A stretch of 64,000 bases of DNA from an uncultured Fretibacterium sp. (lineage in GTDB: Bacteria; Synergistota; Synergistia; Synergistales; Aminobacteriaceae), in contig CALEPX010000039.1 of assembly GCA_937911045.1 (NCBI GenBank), positions 1 through 64,000 of the forward strand, read 5' to 3'. Made by a program: the position numbers and the translations under genes. Below the pieces are notes generated by a model. That model did not search any database, had not been told where the DNA came from, and saw only the letters and a list, made by a program, of their open reading frames with translations. Below are positions 1 through 8,121 of this stretch, piece by piece; positions within the stretch are counted from its first letter, which is position 1, and each line of letters begins with the position of its first letter.

Positions 1-44
1 CCAGGGGTAATCCCTGAGTACTGCAAAGGAAAGGGGGTGAGAAC

Positions 45-131
45 ATGATGGATAAGACGATAAAACTCGTAAAAGCTCTCGCAGAACTTTTACGAGCCGT
101 CGCCGAAGTAATTCGGTTATTGAAATCATAA
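45..131 (+). CDS. Small amphipathic peptide, 28 aa
   Basis: A short open frame opens with two consecutive ATG codons. A purine-rich Shine-Dalgarno stretch (about 27-38, AAAGGAAAGGGGG) lies 6-8 bases upstream. The predicted peptide alternates Lys/Arg/Glu with Leu/Val/Ile/Ala, so it would form one amphipathic helix with a basic C-terminal end (RLLKS). A perfect 10-bp inverted repeat lies inside the coding sequence (66-75 CTCGTAAAAG with 87-96), so the mRNA can fold over its own codons. A long imperfect hairpin and a terminator-like hairpin follow. The arrangement resembles type I toxin genes, but I recognise no family and the function is unknown. A leader peptide or a non-translated structured RNA are alternatives. 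Confidence 0.45.
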   Translation: MMDKTIKLVKALAELLRAVAEVIRLLKS

Positions 132-139
132 TTCCTACC

Positions 140-188
140 TTGGGTGTAAATCCGAGATGGGGATACAGCCCCGTTATCGGTAACCCAA
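140..188. other. Long imperfect hairpin downstream of the small peptide
   Basis: Three nested stems can be drawn: TTGGGT 140-145 with ACCCAA 183-188, CCGA 152-155 with TCGG 177-180, and GGGG 159-162 with CCCC 169-172 around an ATACAG loop. This is more ordered than expected by chance and sits right after the 28-aa frame. It could be a 3' UTR structure, or part of an antisense RNA read from the other strand. I could not match it to a known riboswitch class. Confidence 0.4.
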
Positions 189-198
189 ATTTTCAGAT

Positions 199-233
199 GT
201 CAACTCTTCCCTGCCGGAGTTGGCATCAATTAT
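199..233 (+). terminator. Terminator-like hairpin after the small peptide
   Basis: GTCAACTC at 199-206 pairs with GAGTTGGC at 217-224 (8 bp, one G-U), followed by ATCAATTATTT, which is T-rich but not a clean T tract. It could end transcription of the small peptide unit. The weak U-run keeps confidence low. Confidence 0.35.
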
Positions 234-261
234 TTCCTGAACTAATTATAGCACGCGAACG

Positions 262-981
262 TTATTTTTTCTTGCTGGATTTGTTCGGATTTTGTAACTT
301 GAGAAAATTGTCGAGTGCTTTGAGCAACGGTTGAATTTTCGCGCCCTTTGCCGGAGTTTTCAGAGCGTCGTAAGCTTTGACAGTTTTGCCCCAATATTCG
401 GAATTTCGCTTTACACTCACGCTTATAACTGAGCCTTCAAGTGACACACCTGCAAATAATCCCTTCGAAATCGAGTAGCTGTAAATCGAAGCTTTCGCCT
501 GAGCATCTGTAGCCGCTTCCGCACGCCTGCCGGTTGGACCTGCTGCAATCGCAATATCTCCGCCGAGTTTTGTCTTGCTGCTGACAAACGCATTCACACC
601 CTTCTCATTCACAACCGCAAGTAACAACGCAACTTTCTGAGCACCAATCTGGAAACCGAATGAACCGCCGCCGATGTTGTAAAAGCTTGGTCCGTACCAT
701 TTGCCGTTTTCGTGAACGAGAACCAATCCTTCGCCATATTCGCCGCCAAAAACAAGTCCAGCTTTCACCATTGACGGAACGATTGCTACAGCGTACGAGC
801 CTCTCAACATTTGTGCAACGTCATAAGCGTCCTGTTGTTGAGACATTTCGTGAATTGTTGAGATTGCGTCCTCGATTATGCTATTCGCAGTCGCGCTCGC
901 AAACACCGGACTGAAACTGCAAATTACGATTGATAATGCTAATAATATTCTTGCAAAACTTCTCTGCATACCTCTCTGCAT
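262..981 (-). CDS. Secreted SYLF (YSC84/DUF500) domain lipid-binding protein
   Basis: This 239-aa protein has an N-terminal signal peptide (basic MQRGMQRSFAR, hydrophobic core, VFASA cleavage region). A SYLF/YSC84 domain follows, recognisable by AVAIVPSMVKAGLVFGGEYGEG (spanning about residues 65-86), then YNIGGGSFGFQIGAQ and the Gly/Ala-rich IAIAAGPTGRRAEA block. Family members bind phospholipids (phosphoinositides in eukaryotes); bacterial versions are periplasmic or envelope proteins of unclear role. The first ATG is preferred because an AGGAG (complement of 991-995) lies about 10 bases upstream. The C-terminus ends in a Lys/Ser-rich tail (SSKKK). The gene stands alone, transcribed away from the phosphoethanolamine transferase remnant. 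Confidence 0.85.
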   Translation of the reverse strand: MQRGMQRSFARILLALSIVICSFSPVFASATANSIIEDAISTIHEMSQQQDAYDVAQMLRGSYAVAIVPSMVKAGLVFGGEYGEGLVLVHENGKWYGPSFYNIGGGSFGFQIGAQKVALLLAVVNEKGVNAFVSSKTKLGGDIAIAAGPTGRRAEAATDAQAKASIYSYSISKGLFAGVSLEGSVISVSVKRNSEYWGKTVKAYDALKTPAKGAKIQPLLKALDNFLKLQNPNKSSKKK

Positions 982-1047
982 TGTGAAAAAATCTCCTGAA
1001 TTGAAATATTGAATTTACGTTATTATAACACTTCGAGATTTTTGGGG

Positions 1048-1053
1048 TATAAT
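1048..1053 (+). promoter_or_regulatory. Candidate -10 box for the phosphoethanolamine transferase remnant
   Basis: TATAAT lies 37 bases before the TTG start at 1090, which has its own AGGAGG at 1074-1079. No convincing -35 box is visible at 17-bp spacing, so this is a -10 call only. Confidence 0.4.
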
Positions 1054-1089
1054 CTTTCGCGTATTTTATTTTCAGGAGGTTGCGTTACG

Positions 1090-2731
1090 TTGAAGAAAAG
1101 TAATTGTGTTTATGTTCGAATGTTCGTTCTGGCATTGCTGAGTTTTCTGGTTGACGTGTTCGTTTTCAGGCGTGAACTCTCGCAGCAATTCGCGTTATAT
1201 TCGGAATTTCACTCGACATTCATTGCGCTGATTCGTCTTGGTGTGCATTCGTTAATATCAGTCTGTGTAGCTACAGCGTTTTACGGACTCGTCAGGAGCG
1301 TTCCCAAAATCGGATTGTTCATTCAGTGGGGAATATATTTTCTCGTGAACGTATCGTATCATTTGTTCTATGTTATACAGAACAGAATGCCAAATTCTCA
1401 GGACTTGCGCACTCTTATCATGACCCCGATCGAGATGTCAACCGGAACGATATTATCTACACTTTCGTTCAGTGCTATCGTTAAAGCTGTTTCGCCGGTA
1501 ATACTGGTATTTGCAGCGTATGTGTTCGTATCAAGATTTCTCGCGAATAAAAATATTCTGAGACCTGTCGTAGCGAATGTGACGGCGTTTTTAGCGGTGC
1601 TGGTATACGTTTTCAACCCGATGGATATTAGCCTCGTAGTGCTTGATACTTTCACAAATACTGAGCATCTCCTGGCAAGTTATGTCCATGAAGCCAAGTA
1701 TTACGATATTGAGCGATTAAATTATACCCCCCCCAATCAGCAACAAAGCCGCGTGATAATATCCTGCTAATAATTGACGAATCGATTCGCGGAGATTACC
1801 TGTCTATTAATAATGCTTCGGTTGATACAACACCGATACTGGAGAAATACATAGCTTCATACCCTGAGAATATCTGGAATTACGGAATAGCTTTGTCGTC
1901 CGCAACTTATTCGTTTCTGTCGCAAACTGTCATGTTGACCGGAGTTCACGATTTCCCGGATAATAATCTCAAGTCTTTGAAAAATCCTACTGTGTTTCAG
2001 ATAGCTAAGGCGAATAATTACAGAACGTTCGCGATAGATTTACAGGGAGCAATGCCAAACGTGATAATACGCAAGCAGGATCTGAATTACATTGATGAAC
2101 TCAAGATTAACTGGACTGAATTTTCTCGGGAGACTAAGACAGCAGATATTTTTGCGGCGAAATATTTGCGGGATTTGCTAGCTCATGAGAAGGGGCTTTT
2201 TGTAGTGTTGTGCAAATGGGGAGCGCACACGCCTTACGAAATGCGTTATCCAAATGACGAAGCGCAATATCAGCATTATTTGCCCAAACTCAGATTGACC
2301 GAAGCTCACTCACCGTCGAACCGGCGCAAAATCGTGAACAGTTACAAGAACGCTGTGAGATTTAATATCGACGGATTTTTTGCAGCGTTGTTTGACGACG
2401 ATCCGAATTTTATCACGCAAGCCCTTATCTCGAAAGCGCGATAATCCCGTTCGTAATCTTCAGCACAAATCCATGGGTTCAGGAAAATCTCAAGAAACCC
2501 GAATCAATCTCTTGCACCGTGAGCCAGCAAAATATTTTCCCGACGCTGCTATCGATTTTTGAGAAACGCACGAATCTTTCAAACGGAAATTTCAAGTCGA
2601 TGATTTGGCAGGGAGATTGGCAGAACGAGAAATTGTTTTTCGTTGACGGAGCTTTATGGAACGAAAATGTTTTTACGCCAGCGATTCAAAATGGTAAAAT
2701 TATTCTCAATACGAACGAATACATGTACTAG
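1090..2731 (+). pseudogene. Broken phosphoethanolamine (EptA-type) transferase
   Basis: Three reading frames together spell one membrane sulfatase-fold transferase. Frame one (TTG 1090 with AGGAGG 1074-1079, to the stop at 1770) encodes about five membrane helices. At an 8-C run (1727-1734) the frame breaks; one extra C would continue into IIDESIRGDYLS, the family's N-terminal metal-site motif, and on through a Thr-containing segment (SSATYSFLSQT) at the nucleophile position. That frame ends at 2444. A third frame resumes near 2415 with HASPYLESAIIPFV, matching the EptA HG-PY segment, and runs to 2731. The expected YTSDHG metal-binding segment between them is absent, so a small deletion accompanies the second frameshift. 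EptA-type enzymes move phosphoethanolamine from phosphatidylethanolamine to lipid A. The loss of the DHG segment argues against simple phase variation. Confidence 0.75.
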
Positions 2732-2734
2732 CAA

Positions 2735-3100
2735 ATGATTTACAAGAATCCGTTAAAAAGAATTTTTCACGCGGCGATTTACTCGATTAACGGGCTGATT
2801 TTCGCGCTGACTCATGAACAGGCTTTCAGGTACGAATTTTGCGTGCTTGTGATGATTTTTGCGCTCGTGATTATTTTCGCAGTCGAACTCGTTTGGGCTG
2901 TGATTTTTGTGGCGGCTTGGCTGATTGTGATGTGTTTTGAACTCGTGAACAGTGCCGTTGAAAAAGCGTTTGATTTGATCGACGAGAATTTCAGAGCTGA
3001 GATCAAAGCCGGCAAAGACATGTTATCAGCAGCGGTTTTTGTCGTGATTTTCCTGAACGTGATATTATGGCTGATTTTCGTGACGCAGAAATTATTTTGA
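2735..3100 (+). CDS. dgkA: Diacylglycerol kinase (DgkA family)
   Basis: This 121-aa integral membrane protein has three hydrophobic segments, the normal size for prokaryotic DgkA. The signature ELVNSAVEKAFD (residues 69-80) carries the catalytic/metal Glu residues, and KAGKDMLSAAV (91-101) is the conserved second half of the site. DgkA phosphorylates diacylglycerol to phosphatidic acid in the inner membrane. It starts 3 bases after the stop of the phosphoethanolamine transferase remnant, whose reaction would release diacylglycerol, so the pair was probably one functional operon. DgkA itself is intact. No strong Shine-Dalgarno sequence is visible, so it may have relied on translational coupling with the upstream gene. 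Confidence 0.93.
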   Translation: MIYKNPLKRIFHAAIYSINGLIFALTHEQAFRYEFCVLVMIFALVIIFAVELVWAVIFVAAWLIVMCFELVNSAVEKAFDLIDENFRAEIKAGKDMLSAAVFVVIFLNVILWLIFVTQKLF

Positions 3101-3180
3101 CGGACTTACGCAATTTACATACGGAATCTTTTGCGGTAAAATTAAGCGCGTATTTTTTATTCACATTGGAGGTTTTGAAC

Positions 3181-3576
3181 ATGAAGAAACGTTTTGCTGC
3201 GATATTCCTGACGGTGTTATTATTAGTTACGACTGCGTTGCCCGTGACGGCTGCACCGAAGCAAAATCCGCGACACGCCGCTGCTAAGGTACACTCTCGT
3301 CCAGCGATTGAGCGCGTCAGATATGACAGGAAAGATCATGAGTTGAAAGTCGTTTTCTCGACAAAAGTCCGTTATAGCAAAAATATGCGGGTTGTCGTGA
3401 AAGATGCAAAAGGCAATGTCCTGAAAACTGGAAAAATCGATCGTGACGATAATGACATCGAGTTCAAAGTTACAGGGCTCAAGCACGGCAGAAGTTACAC
3501 AGTCATAGTGTATGGTGTGAAAGCTCGCGGCTCAGACGGAGATTTTGTGAGCGTGTCCAAGAAATTCGAGATTTAA
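3181..3576 (+). CDS. Small secreted protein with Ig-like C-terminal region
   Basis: The ATG at 3181 follows GGAGG (3168-3172) at good spacing and opens a clear signal peptide (MKKRF, a Leu/Val core, then LPVTAAP). The mature part is about 105 residues, rich in Lys/Arg, His and Val. It has alternating hydrophobic strands and a GLKHGRSYTVIVYGVKARG segment like the closing strands of fibronectin or Ig-type domains. I do not recognise a named family. An exported, basic, beta-sandwich envelope protein is the most that can be inferred. It is followed by a strong terminator, so it is the last gene of its unit. Confidence 0.7.
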   Translation: MKKRFAAIFLTVLLLVTTALPVTAAPKQNPRHAAAKVHSRPAIERVRYDRKDHELKVVFSTKVRYSKNMRVVVKDAKGNVLKTGKIDRDDNDIEFKVTGLKHGRSYTVIVYGVKARGSDGDFVSVSKKFEI

Positions 3577-3588
3577 CGTGAAAATCAT

Positions 3589-3626
3589 AGCAGCTTCTCG
3601 GGAAAATTTCGGGGAGCTGCTTTTTT
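3589..3626 (+). terminator. Rho-independent terminator
   Basis: AGCAGCT at 3589-3595 pairs with AGCTGCT at 3615-3621, with extra pairing inside, and is followed directly by TTTTTT. It ends the unit of the small secreted protein. Confidence 0.85.
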
Positions 3627-3693
3627 AAGCCTTAATCACGTTTTCAAAGCCGATTTTCAAAGCCGGATTGAACGCGGAATTTTTGTCCGGATA

Positions 3694-3721
3694 TTTCCAA
3701 AATTTCTGGTTGTGATATAAT
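3694..3721 (+). promoter_or_regulatory. Promoter of the ferredoxin gene
   Basis: An extended -10 (TG-A-TATAAT, 3713-3721) with a weak TTTCCA -35 at 3694-3699 (16-bp spacer). The predicted start near 3728 leaves a leader of about 90 bases before the ferredoxin ATG. Confidence 0.6.
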
Positions 3722-3816
3722 ATCCCGTAATTCAAGTTCAGAATGCAAGAGGGGCTTCTGGATTTGAAAGTTGCAGGTAAATTAAAACGATCTTTTAGTG
3801 ACAGGAGGGGTTAGTT

Positions 3817-3987
3817 ATGGCAGCAGTAGTTGATCAGGGAACATGCGTAGGCTGCGAGTCATGCGTTTCAGCGTGTCCGGTTAGCGCGATTTCCGTCAAT
3901 GATGGCAAGGCTGGCGTTGATGCAGGTGCGTGCGTCGATTGCGGTTCATGCGTCTCAACGTGTCCGGTCAGTGCGATTTCCCAGTAA
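3817..3987 (+). CDS. 2[4Fe-4S] ferredoxin, 56 aa
   Basis: The short frame starts at an ATG 8 bases after AGGAGG (3803-3808). It encodes two tandem CxxCxxCxxxCP cluster motifs: Cys10, 13, 16, 20 and Cys39, 42, 45, 49. This is the classic clostridial-type 8Fe ferredoxin, a low-potential one-electron carrier for anaerobic redox enzymes. The two halves are near-duplicates (SCVSACPVSAIS and SCVSTCPVSAIS), as expected from the ancient internal duplication of the family. The gene is monocistronic, with its own extended -10 promoter upstream and a terminator downstream. Confidence 0.95.
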   Translation: MAAVVDQGTCVGCESCVSACPVSAISVNDGKAGVDAGACVDCGSCVSTCPVSAISQ

Positions 3988-4064
3988 TTTGCAGGTTCTG
4001 GAGTCGCGGAATAATAACTAAGAACTAAGCGAATAATTATTAACTTTGATTTTTTCACAAGAGA

Positions 4065-4091
4065 ACATCGGCGAGAAACCGGTGTTTTTTT
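4065..4091 (+). terminator. Rho-independent terminator after the ferredoxin
   Basis: ACATCGG (4065-4071) pairs with CCGGTGT (4079-4085, one G-U) and is followed by a run of T to 4091. Confidence 0.75.
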
Positions 4092-4152
4092 GTGCTATGA
4101 TTCTGCGTGAAAATTTTAGAGCGAAAATTTTAGAGAGGCAGGATTTTTTTGA

Positions 4153-5634
4153 ATGAGCGTTTCTTTGGGTGAGATTTTGGGATTCATTCGCGAAAGATGT
4201 AGCAGCGTTGAGTTTTTTTCAGGTGATTCGGATTTGAGTGTTCAGGTCAGCAATATTTCTTCGGACAGCAGATTTTTGCCGGAGAACACGTTATTTTGCT
4301 GCATCAAAGGCGAGAAAAGCGATGGTCATGATTACGCCAAATTCGCGCAGGATAACGGAGCAGTCGCAATTTTCGCTGAGAGAAAACTTGACGGCTTGAA
4401 AATTCCGCAGATAATCGTAAATTCAGTTCGTGATTTTCTCGGAGAAACTGGCGCGTTGATTTATGATTTTCCCGCGAAAAAATTGCTTATGGTCGGCGTA
4501 ACCGGAACTAATGGCAAAACTACGACGACTTACATAACTCGCAGCATTTTGCAGGCAGCAGGAATCCGAACGGGACTTTTGGGGACGATTATCGAGAGCG
4601 ACGGCGTGAACGAGACTGACGCAGATCGCACAACTCCCGAAAGTTCAATCGTTCAGAGACAACTTGCTGCAATGATCAAAAATTCTTGCGGAGCGTGTGT
4701 GATGGAAACTTCGTCGCATGGCTTGTATTTCGGCAGATTGAAGGGAATTTCGTATGACGTTCCGGTTTTCACGAACTTGTATCCGGAGCATCTGGATTTT
4801 CACGTCACAATGGAAAATTATTTCGCCGCGAAAAAGTTGTTATTCACGAATTATTCGAAGCCGGATTTTCTCGGGGCTGCAAATTTTGATAGCGAGTACG
4901 GGCGCAGATTGTTGCAGGAATTTCCGGAGAATTTGCGCGGTTTTGGATTATCTGAAGCGGCTGATTCGAGAGCGTTTGATTACGAGACGAGGCTTGATGG
5001 GACGAAACTCAAGATTGCTACGAAAGGATTTAACACGCTGGAATTAGATTCGCCGCTGGTCGGGGATTTTAATATCATGAATACGCTATGTGCAGTTACG
5101 GCAATGCGCGGACGAGTTGATGACGCTGCAATAATTTCTGGCGTTAGAACCGTTCCGCAAGTCCCCGGAAGACTTGAACGAATCGATTTGCCGAACGGTG
5201 CGAGATGTTTCGTGGATTTTGCTCACACACCTTCAGCTCTCGAAACTGTTTTGCGAACGATTACGGATCTTGCGGGAAATTCACGCGGGAAATTAATCTC
5301 AGTTTTCGGACACGGCGGCGGACGCTATCAACAGAATAGACCCGAACTCGGCAAAGCTGCGTCGAAATTCGCCGACGAAATCATAATCACGAATGACAAC
5401 GCTCGTGACGAAATCCCAATGGAAATCGCGAAAATGATCAAATCAGGCGTAACTAAACCTCACGAAATAATTCTCAATCGCGAAGAAGCCGTTACTCATG
5501 CGTTAGAGAAATTAGCTCCGAATGATATTCTTGTCATAACTGGCAAAGGCCCGGAGAAATTCGTTTTGCTGGAGAAAGGGCGCAAAATTCCGTATAATGA
5601 CTCAGAATGTGTGAAAGCTTGGTGTGCGAAATGA
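4153..5634 (+). CDS. murE: UDP-MurNAc-L-Ala-D-Glu:diaminopimelate ligase MurE
   Basis: This is a 493-aa Mur ligase. The ATP loop is GTNGKTTTT (about residues 115-123), and the central TTPESS and ETSSHG motifs bind the UDP-MurNAc-dipeptide. The C-terminal domain carries DNAR at 415-418, where DAP-adding MurE normally has DNPR; the Arg that holds the DAP carboxylate is kept. The usual GGDRDxxKRP loop appears here as GGGRYQQNRP. The enzyme adds the third peptide-stem residue in the cytoplasm, and meso-diaminopimelate is the likely substrate. It is the first gene of murE-murF-mraY. Its stop overlaps the murF start (ATGA), implying translational coupling. Confidence 0.95.
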   Translation: MSVSLGEILGFIRERCSSVEFFSGDSDLSVQVSNISSDSRFLPENTLFCCIKGEKSDGHDYAKFAQDNGAVAIFAERKLDGLKIPQIIVNSVRDFLGETGALIYDFPAKKLLMVGVTGTNGKTTTTYITRSILQAAGIRTGLLGTIIESDGVNETDADRTTPESSIVQRQLAAMIKNSCGACVMETSSHGLYFGRLKGISYDVPVFTNLYPEHLDFHVTMENYFAAKKLLFTNYSKPDFLGAANFDSEYGRRLLQEFPENLRGFGLSEAADSRAFDYETRLDGTKLKIATKGFNTLELDSPLVGDFNIMNTLCAVTAMRGRVDDAAIISGVRTVPQVPGRLERIDLPNGARCFVDFAHTPSALETVLRTITDLAGNSRGKLISVFGHGGGRYQQNRPELGKAASKFADEIIITNDNARDEIPMEIAKMIKSGVTKPHEIILNREEAVTHALEKLAPNDILVITGKGPEKFVLLEKGRKIPYNDSECVKAWCAK

Positions 5635-6992
5635 ATTTGAAATTGCGAGAGATATTTTCTGGAATAGATTTATCACCTGAAATCGCGGCTCTTGAATATC
5701 CGGCTCATACTGCAACTGACAGCAGAAATGTTAGACCGGGCGGAGCGTTCGTTGCGCTTGAGGGCGAGAAAACTGACGGGCACAAATTCATAGCTCAGGC
5801 TCTCGAAAACGGCGCGAAATTGATAATCGTGAGAAAATCCAACCCGAACAGGAATTTTGCGAATCCGTCTAATATTCCGGTGATAGAACTTGACGACCCA
5901 GAACACGACCTCGAAAAATTTGCGTCCGAGAGATTGCGAAAATTTCCGGTGAAAGAGATCATAGCTATAACCGGCAGCGTTGGCAAAACTACGACAAGAA
6001 CGGCTCTTGAACAAGTCCTGAAATCACGCTTCAAGATTCATGCTCCTGAGAAAAGCTTTAATACGATGATAAGTTGTGCAGCTACGATTTTGTCGATGCC
6101 GCTTGAAACAGAGATTTTGCTGCTGGAATTTGGCGCGAATAAACCCGGCGAAATTCGTGAACTAACGGAATTTTTCTCCCCAACGATTGCGATTTTAACG
6201 GCGATTGCTCCGGTACATCTGGAAGGCTTCAAGACGCTTGACGGTGTTTTGCGTGAAAAACTTGAGATAACGCGCTCGAAAAATATTCGCGAAATTGTGT
6301 TTAACTCGGATATTGACAGCTTGAGATTTTTGGGGCATGTTTCTGTTGGAAGCCGTGAAGATTCGGATTTCAGAATCGTATTTGATAACTCGAAATTCGC
6401 GTTGCCGTCGTTGGCGTTCGAGCTGCAAAATTCCGGAGAAACTGCGAAATTCATGGCTGATGTCTGGGGGAAACATGTTGCGATGCCGCTGTCATTAGCT
6501 GCTGCTGCGGGGAAAATTCTCGGGATAAATCTGAGTGAGAGTGCGGAGATTTTGCGAAATTATCAAGCTATGGACGGTCGCGGAAGAATCGTTTTTTTGT
6601 CGCGTGAAAGATTCTTGATTGATGACGCGTATAATGCGAATCCGATGTCTATGCGTGCGTCACTGGAGACTTTTGCGGAGATAGATGCGCCTGCGAAACT
6701 TGCGATACTTGGTGAGATGCGCGAGATGGGTGAAGAGGCTGCGAAATATCACGCTGAACTCGGGAATTTAATTCGCGAAATTGATCACGTGATTCTTGTC
6801 GGGAAAATTTGGCGAGAAGCTTTCGGTGATGATTTACGTAACGCGGAATTTGTCGAGGATTGGCAGCAGGCTCTGGAATTTACTAGGGAAAAGCTTGATT
6901 CGGGAAATGTGTCCGGGATTCTTGTGAAAGGCTCGAATAGTATTAAGCTCTCTGAAATCGTGAAGCATATCGAGGGGGATTACAAGTCATGA
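5631..6992 (+). CDS. murF: UDP-MurNAc-tripeptide:D-Ala-D-Ala ligase MurF
   Basis: This Mur ligase of about 453 residues carries ATP loop ITGSVGKTTTR, the middle-domain segment LEFGANKPGEI and the C-terminal DDAYNANPMSM, which are typical of MurF rather than MurE, C or D. It adds D-Ala-D-Ala to UDP-MurNAc-tripeptide in the cytoplasm, completing the pentapeptide precursor that MraY uses next. I start it at the ATG at 5631, which overlaps the murE stop as ATGA, instead of an in-frame ATG 24 bases upstream. Its own stop overlaps the mraY ATG in the same way, so the three genes form one coupled operon. Confidence 0.95.
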   Translation: MNLKLREIFSGIDLSPEIAALEYPAHTATDSRNVRPGGAFVALEGEKTDGHKFIAQALENGAKLIIVRKSNPNRNFANPSNIPVIELDDPEHDLEKFASERLRKFPVKEIIAITGSVGKTTTRTALEQVLKSRFKIHAPEKSFNTMISCAATILSMPLETEILLLEFGANKPGEIRELTEFFSPTIAILTAIAPVHLEGFKTLDGVLREKLEITRSKNIREIVFNSDIDSLRFLGHVSVGSREDSDFRIVFDNSKFALPSLAFELQNSGETAKFMADVWGKHVAMPLSLAAAAGKILGINLSESAEILRNYQAMDGRGRIVFLSRERFLIDDAYNANPMSMRASLETFAEIDAPAKLAILGEMREMGEEAAKYHAELGNLIREIDHVILVGKIWREAFGDDLRNAEFVEDWQQALEFTREKLDSGNVSGILVKGSNSIKLSEIVKHIEGDYKS

Positions 6993-7915
6993 ATTTTTTG
7001 AACGGGATAATATTTTTCGCGGCGAATGTTTTGCTGCAATATTTCTGGATCAGGATTCAGAAGCGCATCAAGCTTACACAGGCTCAGAAATCTTACGGGA
7101 TAAATATCGACAACGAGATTAAATCCGCAACGCCTTCGATGGGTGGAATGATATTTTTGCTCTCGGGGATTTTCGCGATGATTTATAACGGGTTTGATTT
7201 AGGAATTTTGGACAGTGTTTTGTTCTGGAGTTTGCCGTTATTGAGCGGAATAATTGGCTTTGTTGACGATTGGCTGAAGTTTTCCAGTCATACGAGCGAG
7301 GGCTTCAGAAGCATGGACAAGTTAAAGATTCAGCTGGTGATTTGCGCGTTATGGGTTATAGCTGTATTTTTCAACGGGAATTTTGCGCGAGAGAAATTCT
7401 TGGGAGAGATTCTTGTGATACCGGTTGCGTTTCTGATTTCGGCTGGAATGCTGAACGCTGTGAATATTACGGACGGATTAGACGGCTTGGCTGCTGGAAG
7501 TTTTCTGATTTCGCTGGGAGCTGCGTTGATATTCGTAGAACCGAACGAAGCTAATCTGCGGATTTTGTCAGAATTGTTTTTAATGGCAGCGGCGTTTCTG
7601 TTTTTCAATCTGAGACCTGCGAAAACTTTCATGGGCGATACGGGAGCGCATTTTCTCGGAGGAGCTTTGACTGCGATATGCGTGATTAACGGGCGGACTT
7701 TGGCGTTGATACCGGTGGGCTTTATATTCATAATCGAGATGTTCTCGTCCGGCATTCAGATTTTCACGATTCGCAAATTAAACCGGAAAATATTTCTCAT
7801 GGCACCGTTGCATCATCACTTTCAAAAACTTGGACTTGATGAGACGAAAGTGACGCTGAATTTCTGGCTGGCTCATGCTGTTGGGGCGGTGTTGCTGACG
7901 TTATTGTTTGTGTAG
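6989..7915 (+). CDS. mraY: Phospho-MurNAc-pentapeptide transferase MraY
   Basis: This 308-aa polytopic membrane protein is slightly shorter than the usual 320-360. It has the family motifs in order: FVDDWLK (91-97), NITDGLDG (159-166), NLRPAKTFMGDTGA (207-220) and PLHHHFQKLG (273-282). It moves phospho-MurNAc-pentapeptide from UDP to undecaprenyl phosphate, making lipid I at the inner membrane. ATGA overlap with murF. murD, ftsW, murG and murC, which often follow, are not here: a promoter inside the last codons and a TPP riboswitch start a new unit instead. Confidence 0.95.
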   Translation: MNFLNGIIFFAANVLLQYFWIRIQKRIKLTQAQKSYGINIDNEIKSATPSMGGMIFLLSGIFAMIYNGFDLGILDSVLFWSLPLLSGIIGFVDDWLKFSSHTSEGFRSMDKLKIQLVICALWVIAVFFNGNFAREKFLGEILVIPVAFLISAGMLNAVNITDGLDGLAAGSFLISLGAALIFVEPNEANLRILSELFLMAAAFLFFNLRPAKTFMGDTGAHFLGGALTAICVINGRTLALIPVGFIFIIEMFSSGIQIFTIRKLNRKIFLMAPLHHHFQKLGLDETKVTLNFWLAHAVGAVLLTLLFV

Positions 7916-7932
7916 CATACGTGTAGTATAAT
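7904..7932 (+). promoter_or_regulatory. Promoter of the thiamine operon
   Basis: TTGTTT (7904-7909) and TATAAT (7927-7932) at an exact 17-bp spacing, overlapping the mraY stop. The transcript would begin near 7939, about 20 bases before the TPP aptamer. Confidence 0.75.
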
Positions 7933-7958
7933 AATCGCGTTTTTACAGCGCAATAAAT

Positions 7959-8043
7959 ATGGGAGCTTGTGTCACAGGCTGAGAGGGATTTGTTCGATCC
8001 GACCATTAGAACCTGATTCGGGTAATGCCGACGTAGGGATAAT
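7959..8043 (+). promoter_or_regulatory. TPP riboswitch (THI element)
   Basis: All conserved THI-box blocks are present in order: GGGAGCTTGTG (P2 side), ACAGGCTGAGAGGG, the variable P3 stem, CGACC, AACCTGATTCGGGTAATGCC and the closing GACGTAGGGA. The aptamer binds thiamine pyrophosphate. It lies between a promoter and an intrinsic terminator hairpin, so it most likely works by transcription attenuation: high TPP favours the terminator and shuts off the downstream HAD, thiD-tenA and pyrophosphokinase genes. Confidence 0.96.
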
Positions 8044-8057
8044 ATAAGGATTTTATG

Positions 8058-8097
8058 AACAGATATGTTTGTGTAGACACGAGCGTATCTGTTTTTT
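8058..8097 (+). terminator. Attenuator terminator of the TPP riboswitch
   Basis: ACAGATA (8059-8065) pairs with TATCTGT (8086-8092) around an inner GTGT/ACAC stem, followed by TTTTTT (8092-8097). It lies about 15 bases after the aptamer and 25 bases before the first gene, the expected place for a riboswitch-controlled terminator. Confidence 0.85.
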
Positions 8098-8121
8098 GAT
8101 GTGAAATTTTTGGGAGGAGAG

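Noticed and set aside
140..188. Riboswitch (c-di-GMP-I or fluoride type) on either strand
   Set aside because: The minus strand has a GGGTTACCGATA stretch like the c-di-GMP-I end, but the rest of the conserved core is absent.
140..334. 64-residue plus-strand frame
   Set aside because: It overlaps the structured region and the SYLF gene in antisense, and has no ribosome site or family features.
1727..1734. Poly-C tract as an active phase switch of the transferase
   Set aside because: A second frameshift with loss of the DHG segment means the product would stay dead in either C-tract state.
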